Source: Owenia fusiformis
Lineage: Eukaryota > Annelida > Polychaeta > Sabellida > Oweniidae
Length of the DNA: 60,000 nt
Assembly (NCBI GenBank): GCA_903813345.2
Contig: CAIIXF020000002.1
Coordinates: forward strand, 22,088,455-22,148,454
Direction: 5' to 3'
Position 1 is the first letter of the stretch; each line of letters begins with the position of its first letter. A model generated the notes under the pieces. That model worked only from the letters and a program-made list of their open reading frames with translations. It was not told the origin of the DNA and searched no databases. Position numbers and translations under genes: made by a program. This document shows, one piece after another, positions 21,545-32,394 of this stretch.

Positions 21545-21848
21545 AAAATGCTGAGATTGACCAGACAAAGGCTAAACCACCCAAAGCTTGCAAAAAACGA
21601 CTCAAACTGTACGGAAATTCTTAGATTCCTGGAAAGTAGACAGACCATGGCTCCAGTATGACTCGGCTATGAATGCTATGAAATGCACCTATTGCATTAA
21701 ATTTGAGGATCAAATCAAAAAATTGCTAAAGGCAAAAAGATTTATAGAAGGGTGTAAATCAATGAAAGTAGACTCTATTCAGTCTCACCAGAAGAGTAAA
21801 GCTCATAAGAGAGCAGAACAGATTAAAATATTGTCTGAAATCCAGTGA
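21545..21848 (+). pseudogene. Terminal module 2: TTF-type finger exon with a 1-nt frameshift
   Basis: Acceptor atttattcag|AAAATG. The exon is 304 bp against 305 bp in its neighbour at 22154, with very high identity. In phase 1 it reads NAEIDQTKAKPPKAC and then loses frame in an A-rich stretch (TTGCAAAAAACGACT, where the sister has TTGCCCAACAACGACT); the finger (WKVDRPWLQYD, CTYC, HQKSKAH) continues in another frame. One base is missing, so this copy makes a truncated product unless the A6 run is a sequencing error. AATAAA lies at 21984-21989. Confidence 0.65.
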
Positions 21849-21983
21849 TTCTGATGATATTTTGAAATCATTTGATGACATTAAATTACTCAACAAATTA
21901 TTATTTTTTAAGTTTTACAAGTTTGTTTTATTAGTTTTATAAACTTTAAGTTTGGAACTTGTGCATACATGTTTATGGATTTA

Positions 21984-21989
21984 AATAAA
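21984..21989 (+). terminator. Polyadenylation signal after terminal module 2
   Basis: AATAAA, 136 nt after the module's stop. Confidence 0.5.
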
Positions 21990-22153
21990 CTCATCTGTTT
22001 CTTTTAATTTTCATCAGCGACTTTTCAGCCATAATTCCAGCACTAACTGAATATTGAATGGATTATATGACTATTTTGGTGATCATGAGTTAGAACAATA
22101 GTGAATGATGACTAAATGAATCTTGACATCCTTGAATCTTTGTATATATTCAG

Positions 22154-22458
22154 AACTTGCTGAGATTGACAAGACAAGGGCTCAGCCACCCAAAGCTTGC
22201 CCAACAACGACTCAAACTGTACGGAAATTCAAAGATTCCTGGAAAGTAGACAGACCATGGCTCCAGTATGACTCGGCTATGAATGTTATGAAATGCACCT
22301 ATTGCATTAAATTTGAGACTCAAATCAAGAGTCTGGTTAAGCGAAGAACATTCATGAAAGGGTGTACGACAATGAAATTAGATTCTGTTCTGTCCCACCA
22401 GGAGAGCAAAGCTCACAAGAGTGCAGAACAGCTGCAAATATTGTCAGAGATCCATTGA
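22154..22458 (+). CDS. Terminal module 3: TTF-type zinc finger exon
   Basis: Acceptor tgtatatattcag|AACTTG in phase 1; stop TGA at 22456-22458. It encodes 100 residues: a Pro-rich linker (ARAQPPKACP), then WKVDRPWLQYD, CTYC near the middle, a Lys-rich loop with FMKGC, and SHQESKAH near the end, closing with LQILSEIH. CxxC plus H-x5-H in this context is the TTF-type finger found at the N terminus of hAT-derived host proteins; it is expected to bind DNA. Unlike those proteins there is no transposase body. AATAAA lies at 22748-22753. Confidence 0.75.
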
Positions 22459-22747
22459 TTGTGATAGAGATTGAAATCAACGGCAAAGCGGAACAAAATT
22501 TGCAGCTTGGTCATCAGAATTGCTTACAAAATGAGTTACCCTTCTACTTAAGTTATGAGTAACATCCAGAAGAGATAATAGATCTGCTCGAGATCTTCTC
22601 AAGATTTATGTAATTAGATATTGAGATGGGTTCGAAGAATACGACACGGGTAGACTGAATTTTTCACACCAGGTATTAGCAAGAAAATAGCAAAGAATTC
22701 CATTTTATAGTAATTATCTGACACTGTTTGTCATTTTAGTTCTGTAA

Positions 22748-22753
22748 AATAAA
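22748..22753 (+). terminator. Polyadenylation signal after terminal module 3
   Basis: AATAAA, about 290 nt after the stop, followed by T-rich sequence. Confidence 0.45.
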
Positions 22754-23060
22754 ACATATAGAAGATATTAGTAAAAGTAGAACATATAATATCATTATTG
22801 TTGCTGTTCTATTTTGTCATAACATCAAAAGGACCAGGTGTGGCATAACTGAAAAAATAGCCTTGAGGAGATTCACCTGGACTATATTTTAGTGGTATAA
22901 ACTTGAATTTTGCAAGTCTTGTTCAACATCATCCACACCCTGGAATCACGGCCAGTACTGTGTTAAATAGTTTAATGCAAAAATGTTTTTTATCATACCT
23001 AACAAAAGGTACGATATTGTAGTCAGCTTGGCGGGTGGGCGGCGTCTCACTTTTCAGCTT

Positions 23061-23490
23061 GTCTACAGGTTTCCAGCCAAACCATTTGAGGGATTCATCT
23101 GAAATTTTCAGGAATGTTTCTACATATCAACGTCAAGAACTGATAAGTTTTTGGGCATTCTGGGTAAATCTTAAGGTGGCCATTTTGGATTTCCGTCCTA
23201 AAATCTTCACTTTCAAGACTTGTCTACAGGTTTCCAGCCAAACCATTTGAGGGATTCATCTGAAATTTTCAGGGATGTTTCTACATATCAACGTCAAGAA
23301 CTGATTAGTTTTTGGGCATTCTGGGTAAATCTTAAGGTGGCAATTTTGGATTTTCCGTCCTAAAATCTTCACTTTCAAGACTTGTCTACAGGTTTCCAGC
23401 CAAACCATTTGAGGGATTCATCTGAAATTTTCAGGGATGTTTCTACATATCAACGTCAAGAACTGATTAGTTTTTGGGCATTGCCTTGTT
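23061..23490. repeat. Tandem repeat, unit 161-162 bp, about 2.7 copies
   Basis: GTCTACAGGTTTCCAGCCAA starts copies at 23061, 23222 and 23384; each continues through TTTGAGGGATTCATCTGAAA to TTCACTTTCAAGACTT. Copies are over 95% alike by eye. A diverged relative lies at 33510-33715. Confidence 0.9.
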
Positions 23491-23499
23491 CAAGAAGGC

Positions 23500-24432
23500 T
23501 GCCAGTTTGAAAATTGCATGAATTATTAGCAAAAATATTTTTTTTCATTTCTAACCAAAGTAATGAGTATTACTATTTAAAGTTTTGTTTATCCATTAAA
23601 TAAATCTATTTGACATGATTTCTGTGTTTGTCTGCTCTACCCCAATTTCTGTTTCTGTGTAAATATGTAAGTGATTGATTTTATTATTCCAAGAATTTCT
23701 GAATGAAATGGAGTATTAAATGCATGTTGCTTCAATTTTATTTCATACATTAACTTCCTTTTTTCAATTTTATCCACCTTGCTTATTTTAATGATTGCCG
23801 TTAATTCAGAACTCTGGCTCACGTCTGTCAAATTCACCAATTTTACAGATATTTATCCTTAGGCAACTAAATTCGCCAAATTAAATCTTCACCAATTTTC
23901 TAGTTTTGCCCAATTCGCCAAATTAAATCACGCCAAATTAAGTTGACTAACAGTACTACATATATATATGAAAATACTTTTCTACATTAGATCATAAATA
24001 TTGTATTGTCTTTATAATTTGTGCCTTTAATACTCCTTATTGATTACCCAAATGCTTAAATTGGTGGAAATTCTAATATATTCCAATGTCTTTTATTATC
24101 TGCAAATCAAAGAGTAGATGGTAAATACAATGTTGTGGCATATACAGATAATGAATATTGTTCATTCAGATTTGGGACTCCGAGGAGTTGCTGTTGTTAT
24201 CAAGTTTGCTTTGATAATGTTTAGTTTTTTATCTCATTTTCTACTTAAATTAAAGAATTGTAAAAACGAATAACTGCTACATACACTCCAAGCACCTTTT
24301 TACTCTCTGAGTACCAAAAATGATTTCATTATTTGGTCTGATAAGACCTAATGACCTCAAAAGTAGATGATTTTATGGCTCTTGGGGAGTATATTTTTTC
24401 TTTAATATGAGCTCGTACTTGTATATATTCAG
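23500..24432. other. Intron; no gene seen
   Basis: AT-rich sequence between module 3 and module 4. Short repeats of AATTCGCCAAATTAAATC occur at 23865-23945. No supported exon. Confidence 0.5.
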
Positions 24433-24740
24433 AACATCCTGAGATTGACCAGACAATGGCTCATCCAATCAAGGCTTACCCAGCTCAGGCCCCTATACGG
24501 AAATTCAAAGTTTCCTGGAAAGTAGACAGACCATGGCTCCAGTATGACCCGCCTATGAATGTTATGAAATGCACCTATTGCATAAAATTTGAGGCTCAAA
24601 TCAAGAAATTGCTCAAGACAAAAAGATTTATTAAAGGGTGCAAAACAATGAAATTAGAATCTCTTCAATGCCATGAGAAGAGCAAAGCTCATAAAAGTGC
24701 AGAACAGATGCAGATTAAATTATTGTCAGAAATCCAGTGA
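24433..24740 (+). CDS. Terminal module 4: TTF-type zinc finger exon
   Basis: Acceptor gtatatattcag|AACATC in phase 1; TGA at 24738-24740. It encodes 101 residues with the same order as module 3: HPEIDQ lead, WKVDRPWLQYD, CTYC, FIKGC, CHEKSKAH, ending LLSEIQ. The stop lies only 44 nt before the next module's exon, and no polyadenylation signal fits in between, so transcripts ending here must carry module 5 as 3' UTR or use a downstream signal. Confidence 0.75.
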
Positions 24741-24784
24741 TTGTGATAGTATTTTGAAATATTTGAATCCTTGTTTCTATTCAG

Positions 24785-25080
24785 AACATCCTGAGATTGA
24801 CCAGACAAAGGCTCAACCACCCAAGGGTTCCGCAGGGAAGAATCGGACATTCCAAAATTACTGGAAAATAGACAGACCATGGCTCCAGTATGATGATGAC
24901 ATGAAAGTTATGAAGTGCTCTTATTGCATTAAATTTGAAGCTCACGTCTTGCCATTGGCTAAGCAAAGAACATATTTAGATGGATGTAAAACACTGAAAA
25001 TACATTCTGTTCAGTCCCATCAGGAGAGCAAAGCTCACAAAAAAGCAGAACAGCTACAGCTATTGACAGAAATACAATGA
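24785..25080 (+). CDS. Terminal module 5: TTF-type zinc finger exon
   Basis: Acceptor gtttctattcag|AACATC in phase 1; TGA at 25078-25080. It encodes 97 residues, the most diverged of the tandem four: HPEIDQTKAQPPKG, WKIDRPWLQYD, CSYC, YLDGC, SHQESKAH. Key Cys, His and Trp positions are retained while the linker and basic loop differ, as expected if the copies recognise different sites. Confidence 0.75.
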
Positions 25081-25984
25081 TCGTGATTGAATATTGGAGA
25101 TTGAAATCATTAAATTGAACAAAATATAGCAACTTTTCTATTGAAGCTTCATTTATATAAGATAAGAGTAAATTTTAAAGTGTCATTGATAGAAGTAGTT
25201 GATGAATTATCCAGTTTTTAAACTATATTTATTCAGTTTTAATTTTACATTATATATCAGGTTTTCCAAAAAAGTGAAACGCTTTTTGACAGGTATTTTC
25301 TCATCAATAGATAGCAACTGCTATAAATATGAAAGAGATGGGTTTCGTATAATGCAAGTATTGTAAAATTAAAAACAGCATCCCAAAATATCCAATATCA
25401 ATGGAAAAGTCACTTCAATCTGAAAGAAACTGTTTTTCAAAGCAAAATTACTTTTGTGTTCATGTATTTTTTCCTTCGAAACCAACTCCCATGACATAAT
25501 TTTGCCATTCTTAAATGCAAGTTGGATGTATTTTTGTTCAGAAGCCTAATTTACAGTTACATGACTCATGTCCTTAATTCCTTTATTGCTACTATTAATG
25601 TAAGGATAACATATTTGGATAAAAAACAACCTCCTTCTTCTTGGTGAATTGACAAAAATAAAATTTCCTCCGATGGAAGTTCATCCATTTTTTTATAACC
25701 AGGACTAGTGAGACATGTACAAAGATGACAGAATAAACTTTACAGAATTAGACTTTGTAATCTAACTTAACAAAAAGAGACTTATTTTATTTCACACTCT
25801 AAGACTTAAATCTACTTATTTTAAGAATGTATTTGTGACAGATAACATAGACAATTATCAAATAAAGTGCTTTATCATGTTCCTTTACTTAGAATCAACA
25901 ATCACAATTGCCTGTACCCGAAAGGCACGGCAAAAGCAAGAGGTATTAAATCAGCATGTCGTTTTTAGTATGTTCTCTTTTCAG

Positions 25985-26067
25985 TTGATATCTCTTGTGA
26001 CACAAGACCATATAATAAGGCCTTGTTACCAGCAACTGATGAAGAAAAGGTTATTATAGGACTGAAG
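25985..26067 (+). CDS. Terminal module 6 (BEN), exon 1
   Basis: Acceptor ttctcttttcag|TTGATA; phase-1 entry reads DISCDTRPYNKALLPATDEE and ends CTGAAG|gtaaaa in phase 0. It is an 83-bp linker exon without a fold of its own. The phase-1 acceptor fits the donor at 15801 and the phase-0 donor fits the next exon. Modules 7 and 8 have an exon with the same 1-0 phases at this position. Confidence 0.55.
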
Positions 26068-26310
26068 GTAAAATTTCACATTTGAGAGAACAACATTAAG
26101 ATAAATTAGAGAGTTGAGCACCACAAGAAATTGTATGTTTAGATTTATCACAAGGACCACACACATCTTTTGAGCTTTATGAAGTAATCTTAAATGGTAT
26201 CACACTGAATAAAGTTTACAAAAATACATGAGTGAAAGAGCATATTTTCAAACTTTGCATAAGGCCTTTAACAAAGTATGCTTTTTATATATTTTTTCTC
26301 TTCTATGCAG

Positions 26311-26503
26311 GCCATACCCAAGAGCCTAAAATCTGAGATCGAGGGAATACCTGAAGATACTAAGGCTGCAAGGACACTCATAAACAGTATGATGACAAAA
26401 AGGGAACTTGCATATACAACTCCAAGTGGGAAGTCAACTGATGCAGCTAAGTTAATCATAGGAAAGACATCTTCTATTGGGATCAGACATAACTTGATAT
26501 TTG
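26311..26503 (+). CDS. Terminal module 6 (BEN), exon 2: N-terminal half of BEN domain
   Basis: Acceptor ttctatgcag|GCC, donor TTTG|gtaagt; phases 0 to 1. It reads AIPKSLKSEI..., then ARTLINSMMTKRELAYTTPSG, matching the BEN pattern of a hydrophobic helix, 'F/M-x-R/K-x-E-L' and a following Gly loop. The exon begins like its homologue in module 7 (SIPKSL). Confidence 0.7.
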
Positions 26504-26707
26504 GTAAGTTGATTTGCTATTGATACTGTGGATTTGTGGTTTCTACTGAGATTTATACCAGCTCTTGTGTCCACCAAATCAAAAAGCAGTCTATATGTAA
26601 AATTGACAAAGGACACACCAACCCCGTCAAGTAGCAAATCATATGAAAAAGGTTTAATCTTTAAATATGGCCTTTGGCTGCAAGCATTTATTCCCCTTAC
26701 ATTTCAG

Positions 26708-26778
26708 ATTACCTGATCTTAAACAGAGGGATGAAAAGAGCACAGATAAATGCAGTGCTGAGCACAAGGAATAGAGAG
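26708..26778 (+). CDS. Terminal module 6 (BEN), exon 3: C-terminal half of BEN domain
   Basis: Acceptor ttacatttcag|ATTACC, donor AGAGAG|gtgtgt; phases 1 to 0. The split codon G|AT gives Asp; it reads DYLILNRGMKRAQINAVLST, the helix after the central loop of BEN domains. The intron position inside this Asp codon is shared by all three BEN modules. Confidence 0.65.
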
Positions 26779-27099
26779 GTGTGTATTCATATATGTATCA
26801 TTACCTTAGATTCTCGGAAAATTTATTTAAAATTATTGCACATTGTTACAAGTTGAATACTACCTTGAAATATAATGATCAGATTGCCTTTAAACCTGTG
26901 TGCTCAACATAGCCCACATTGTATTTTAGAAAGAATATTGTTCACTCTGTGCAATGTTGAAAAACTAAAGTTAACAAAGCAATATATTAAGCAATACATT
27001 TGCAGTAAAATGTTTCTGAAAAAAGCCACAAGTGCTGTATTTCAAGTATGATATTGCCAACTTTGGGCCTTGTAATCCCACTGATCAAAGTTTGAAGGG

Positions 27100-27350
27100 C
27101 ATATAGATGAAATAAACACAAGCACATGCGTCTCGACCTCGCAACCTCGTGGTTACAGTGCCCAATCGCCTAGCCTGAACGTGCTGGCGCTCAAGCCCTC
27201 TCAGCCAACTGGACAACCCCAAAAAAGGTTGTTTTGTTAGTCGCTCTGACAAGAGGCAGCTGATGTTAATGCTCAAACACACCAGAGGACAACTGACTTC
27301 CCTACCCCTTTTCCCTTTGGCATTTGCGCTTATATATTCCTCCACATACA
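27100..27350 (-). mobile_element. tRNA-Ser/Leu-derived SINE-like repeat
   Basis: On the minus strand a box-A-like TGGCTGAGAGGGC (about 27197-27209) and a box-B-like AGGTCGAGACG (about 27128-27138) are spaced as in a class II tRNA. No cloverleaf with a paired acceptor stem can be drawn. Confidence 0.5.
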
Positions 27351-27532
27351 CACGTTGCTCAACTGATTGATCATCTTTTTCAATATCATCTACAAAGTCT
27401 CAGTTGCTCAAATCTGAGCTTCGATTTATTTTGTGCAAGTAGGTGGTGACATTTTGTTATGCAAATGCCTTGTTCTTTTTAGTGATTGATATTTTGTATT
27501 AAAGTGTGTGTTTTTTTTAAATTTATTTTCAG

Positions 27533-27583
27533 GTATATAAATTGCTCCAACGACAGAAAAATGGCCACGGCATCAACAGTTAA
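27533..27583 (+). CDS. Terminal module 6 (BEN), exon 4 with stop
   Basis: Acceptor tttattttcag|GTATAT in phase 0; encodes VYKLLQRQKNGHGINS and TAA. It supplies the basic tail of the BEN domain. Modules 7 and 8 carry the corresponding part without this intron. AATAAA follows at 27946-27951. Confidence 0.55.
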   Translation, partial: VYKLLQRQKNGHGINS

Positions 27584-27639
27584 TTGTCAACCAATTTGTC
27601 ACCAGAAATCCTTGTAAAAGACAGTCATGTCAAAATTTA

Positions 27640-27930
27640 TCACATTTGTCATATATAGAATATTGGAAATACATAACAGTAAATATTTTTAGTACATTAT
27701 GAACAATATTTTAATTCACAACTAGAACCATGTACGGACAATGTCAAAAATAATCACAAAAGTCTTCTATGGAATATTGGAAATACATCACAGTAAATAT
27801 TTTTAGTACATTATGAACAATATTTTAATTCGCAACCAGAACAATGTAACGGACAATGCCAAAAATCATCCCACATGACATTGATGGAATATTGGAAATA
27901 CTTGACTGGGAATATGTCTGTAGGTTATGA
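27640..27930. repeat. Tandem repeat, unit about 117 bp, 2.5 copies, in the 3' UTR of module 6
   Basis: GAATATTGGAAATAC..ACAGTAAATATTTTTAGTACATTATGAACA recurs near 27657, 27773 and (diverged) 27888, with GACAATG.CAAAAAT.ATC between. Confidence 0.8.
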
Positions 27931-27945
27931 ACACTTTTTATTGTA

Positions 27946-27951
27946 AATAAA
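27946..27951 (+). terminator. Polyadenylation signal after terminal module 6
   Basis: AATAAA about 360 nt after the module's stop. Confidence 0.5.
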
Positions 27952-27959
27952 GTACATGT

Positions 27960-29558
27960 ATAAACTTAATTATACACTTGTTCATTTTCAAATTATAATT
28001 AGCGTAATAAGGGTTATTGACCACTGCAAAAGAATGATATTCTATTTTGGTCTAAAATTCACTGTAACTGGTTGATTATGATTGACATCAAAGCTTACCT
28101 TCAGGAATTATCTGAACCTATTTCTACTGTATTTCAACAATAGTTGACACTAATTTGAACATTATTAAATTTTAGACCTGACACACAGACAAGGTATTTT
28201 GAGACTTAAATTGATTGACAGATGCTATCACCTGATAGCTGGCACAAACGCTATGAATGTCTCACTGCACATATCTGATATTAGATTTTTAGACTTTCAT
28301 TTTTGAATTTACCAATACTCCTATAATATGTAACCGATCTCTTACATATTTTTATCATCTACTAATGATACCATTAGACACAAGTAATCCATTGCTGAGA
28401 AAATACTTGTCAAAAACAGTTCACTTTCTTGGGACTTGTATGTTATGTATATAAATCTAACATTATTGAAACCAATGAAGATGGAACAAAGAAATATAAC
28501 ACAATACATAGATTAACAAAAAAGAAGACATGTATTCAAATAAAGATTTGGCAATTCAAAAAATGCAAACCTCCATTTCTTTAATAGTTTCCTCAAATGA
28601 AGTTTTTTTTTGGCTCACAAAAACTTCAGTCAATGTTGGATCCTCTAGCAAAGTTTTGATAATGATTTTCGATAATGAGTTATGGCTGTTCCAAAATAAA
28701 AGTACGACATTATCCCACACTAAATGAACAATCTGTAAATGAAAAATAATTTAGATATCTAAAAGTTATTCAAGAAATGCTGGGTTGTATTTTTGGGCCC
28801 TGTATAATGAAACATATGTGATAGAAAAAATGAGAATAATATATCAACATAAAACGTAATATAAAATCAGGGTTGTATTTGTCATCAATATCAAAAGCAC
28901 ATTTCCTGTATAAGATCATATTATATTATGGATGTAAACTCTTTGAAACGCCTATGCACTCTAAGACTAAATTTTCTCTATCCCACATCATTTAAGACTG
29001 AATGATCTATCTTATATGCGTAAAACAGAATTCAACTTCTTTTTGACGATATGAGTATTTGTTTATATCAATTTAAATTTTTTATTTACAGTTCCCTTGG
29101 TGTTATGATTATGGATTGCGATAATCATATATGAATGATATGTTTCTTGGTTTTATGGATCTCAGATTGTGATATTGATACTTGAATGGTGGGGTAGGGG
29201 GTATTTCCTTTGTTTCTTATCATGTTTCATCACGGTTTTGGATAGTTGGGTTTTTCCTTATGACTGGTGCACTCTTAGATGCGTTATTTTCCTTAATGTA
29301 AACATGTTCTTATGATTTGAAATATTGTAACCTGGTATACAGTACAGTAGTAAAGAACATAATCTCACTTAATTTCATGTGTCAAATGTTGTATCATGCT
29401 GATAATGAGATCTGCTGGAACCTAAAACGACCATTGGAATCTGAGCTGAAAATCTTAATAAACTCTATGAACTTCATTCTGTTCATTTTACTAATAAAAG
29501 ATAATAAAAAAATGCACAAACCCATGGTACTATTTTTGTTTTTTTGTCATCACATAAG
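27960..29558. other. Intron between BEN modules; no gene seen
   Basis: AT-rich sequence without a supported exon or a recognisable element. Confidence 0.5.
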
Positions 29559-29698
29559 ATCAAATGGTGAGACGAATAGATGGAGTTCTCCACGATGAAA
29601 CCAACAATTCCACTACAAATCAAGCCTTAGATATAACACAGATGGATCCTTGTGTGCAGCCAAGAACAGAGTCTGAAAGGAACATAATGCTGAGAACA
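29559..29698 (+). CDS. Terminal module 7 (BEN), exon 1
   Basis: Acceptor catcacataag|ATCAAA (weak pyrimidine tract) and donor AGAACA|gtaaga; phases 1 to 0. It encodes about 47 polar residues (DQMVRRIDGVLHDETNN...), a linker similar in role and phase to 25985-26067. The weak acceptor leaves the exact start open. Confidence 0.5.
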
Positions 29699-29878
29699 GT
29701 AAGATCACATTGATGTATACCAACATTTAATGCATGAATAAATATCATTCTTACAATGCACTCAACACTCAACCAGGTTCCAGAGACTCTTAGAACCTTA
29801 TGTCTTAACTGAAAATAAATTAAAACAGTTTGGTAGGTTTATGATGATATATAATATGCACATTGTGTTGTCTTTTAG

Positions 29879-30074
29879 TCAATACCCAAGTCCTTAGTGA
29901 AAACTGCCCTTTACATGGAGCAAGGGCATTCTATGCCTAAGACCACAAGAGCATTGATGAAGGGGATGTTTACCCAAAGAGAGCTGACCTTCATGAATAT
30001 TTCTGGAAGGAAACAGAGTGGTGCAAAAACTATAGTGGGAACCTTAGATCCAGTTCGTCTTAGTTCCATTATAG
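29879..30074 (+). CDS. Terminal module 7 (BEN), exon 2: N-terminal half of BEN domain
   Basis: Acceptor gttgtcttttag|TCAATA, donor TTATAG|gtgagt; phases 0 to 1. It reads SIPKSLVKTAL, then TRALMKGMFTQRELTF, and GTLDPVRLSSII. The order of helix, F-T-x-x-E-L and 'LDP..L..I' is the classic BEN signature, making this the best-conserved of the three copies. Confidence 0.8.
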
Positions 30075-30352
30075 GTGAGTGTATTTTATAAATCACTCCT
30101 TCTTGTTTTCAAAGGTTTTCAAAGCTTTCGAAGTTGTAAATAATAATCATGCTAATCATCTCTATAATTTTAGAATTGCATAGCTCTGTTTCTGGTATGA
30201 GTTTACCCAAAAATAGTTTGCTTTGCTGTTGTTTTATACATATACAATAGGCCTTACAAGTGTACCTCATTTACCAAAAAAAACTTCTTTTACAAAAATG
30301 GGATCTTACTTTGGAAATCTTTTTATGCAAATTTTTTTGTATGTATTTTCAG

Positions 30353-30477
30353 ATTTCGTTGTTGAAAGGTTCAAGTGTTCAGAGGGTGCAGTTAGGGCAG
30401 AAATAGGAAAGAAATTGAGGGACACTCAAAATCGGAAACGCAACCCCTTAATGACATCAGACAAAAGTACCCCGTGA
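30353..30477 (+). CDS. Terminal module 7 (BEN), exon 3 with stop
   Basis: Acceptor gtatgtattttcag|ATTTCG in phase 1 (G|AT gives Asp). It reads DFVVERFKCSEGAVRAEIGK, then a basic tail (KLRDTQNRKR) and stops at TGA 30475-30477. With the previous exon it completes the BEN domain, a DNA-binding or protein-interaction fold of chromatin factors. Confidence 0.75.
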
Positions 30478-30539
30478 AAACACCCTTAACCAGATAAGAG
30501 ATATGTGGACATTCAATGATAATGGCATTGAAACATATG

Positions 30540-31024
30540 CAGGGTGACCAAAAAACAGAACTGCCTTAAATTGAAATATTTTCTTTAGAATCTATGCATT
30601 CAACCAGATGCATGAGACCCATCCAAGGAGTCCTACCTCAGACTATCACTGTTTATGACCCAAAATATCACATAGAAGGCTCAATAGTTTCTGATACACT
30701 TTCTCAATAATGATCCTTACTAAGATTCTTAAAGATTGAGCTAAATAAGAAACTAGTAAAATTTGATAGGTCAAACAGGCCACAGATGTCCCATTAATGA
30801 GACATACTTGTCCAAAAGTATTTCCTTTTTTGATTGTTCATGATAGAATGAACATTGAACATAATGTAACAGTTTTGATATTATATAGCTTCATCAATAT
30901 ATTGTAGTTTCTGTGTAGACTATGATATTAATATACAATATGGTATTAATATAAGAAATAATTGTTTAAGTATATTAGTAGTACTAACAGTGGAACAAAA
31001 TGTAGTCAAGAAATATATGCTATA
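30540..31024. other. No gene seen; 3' flank of module 7
   Basis: A lone CAGGGTGACCAAAAAACAG at 30541 resembles the terminal repeat of the mariner-like elements downstream but has no partner. Confidence 0.4.
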
Positions 31025-31026
31025 TA

Positions 31027-31642
31027 CAGGGTAGGCCAAAAAACGCCACTTTTTTCAAAATGCTATAACTTTTTTAATTTTTGATACAAAATCATAATTC
31101 ACATACCAAATGAAACTTGAGGTTGTTATCTAGCCATTGATCATGAATTATACACTTTTACTTGAATAAAATATGTCACCAGCGTCTCACTTAAACATGT
31201 GTTGTGCCATGAGAAATAAGCATAATTTGCATAATGTTCCTAAACTGATATGCCCTGATGACCGCAAGCTAATAGCCTTTATTCAAACCCAAGTGAGTAT
31301 AGGGCATGGGGAGGTCTCCAGGAGATGGTATGAATGCACCCGATCTAAAAAATTGCTTTACTAAAGCTGGCAATTAAGACACATTGAAATATAGCTAACA
31401 TTTCATTGATACTGCTATATCAGCAAGGCGACTAAAACTAAAATCTATCATCAAATGGAGTGGCGGACCAATTGAACTCCTCTTTTTAGATCAAATATAA
31501 TCCCAGTTGAAGGACTCGTTACATTATATTATTACTAAGAACCCTTGGCACTATATAACTGCAAAATTTGGGGTATGTAGGTTGGAAAATAAAAAAGTTG
31601 TAGTGTCTTGAAAAAAAAGTGGCATTTTTTTGGCCCACCCTG
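31027..31642. mobile_element. 616-bp mariner-type non-autonomous element, TA target site
   Basis: Left end CAGGGTAGGCCAAAAAACGC and right end AATGCCACTTTTTTT-type sequence are inverted copies over about 30-50 bp (right end on the opposite strand reads CAGGGTGGGCCAAAAAAATG). TA lies on both sides. CAGGGTG starts are typical of IS630/Tc1/mariner. The interior 63-residue ORF (31173-31364) is not recognisable. Confidence 0.75.
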
Positions 31643-31644
31643 TA

Positions 31645-32394
31645 GTTATATCATATGTGTAGCAAGCTCTGTGTAAAGCCTCAATCACATTTGCTTTATG
31701 GTGACTAGCTGAAGCTGTAGCTTCACAAAATCAATACTGAAAATCTATCCCTAGATTTTATACTGCATATTTCTCTGGATTTTGGGAATATACGGCCACC
31801 ATTTAGTTGGCATACATCAAATGTGACATTTTATGGATAGATATTTTTAGATGTAAAGATCTATATCAGCAAATGTTTAGATTATAGTTTTAGTCATTGT
31901 AAACCAAAGTTTAATGTCTTCAAAACATTATAATTTTCATGAAAATTGTTCAGATGAATACAGGATCACATTATGCTATTAATGGTGTCTGAATTGTTCT
32001 CAACTAATGTTATACAGATATTAGATGAATATATCCGTGTTTGGAATTTTCCATTTTTGCATTTTTGAATGAAAGGCAGTTTTATGAGTCAAACTATTAC
32101 CACCTTTGGTTTATATCCCTATATAAATGGTATTGATAGAAGCTGAAACAGTTACATCTGTGATGTCATAAAACATGTTATTTTTGAATAGATATGTGCA
32201 TGTAGTAGATTGTAGTTATAATTTTAAATGTTTAGAAATAAAAGTATTTTTGAAGATACATGTATAACTTTTTTTGTGGCATGATACGGATTAAAAGTAA
32301 AAATCAGTAGTCCATGAATTGAAAATATGCAATTTTATGGGTGCACCTTTAAGGATTTCTGACAGGTTAAGTGATGTGATAGTTTTTTTGTTTG
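31645..32394. other. Intron; no gene seen
   Basis: AT-rich, no supported exon. Confidence 0.5.

Noticed and set aside
21464-21661. 65-codon plus ORF starting upstream of the first tandem finger exon
   Set aside because: It crosses a clear splice acceptor (tttattcag) and follows the wrong frame through the finger region; the exon comparison with 22154 explains it better.
31173-31364. 63-codon ORF as a transposase remnant
   Set aside because: No recognisable helix-turn-helix or catalytic block, and no other fragment in the element supports it.
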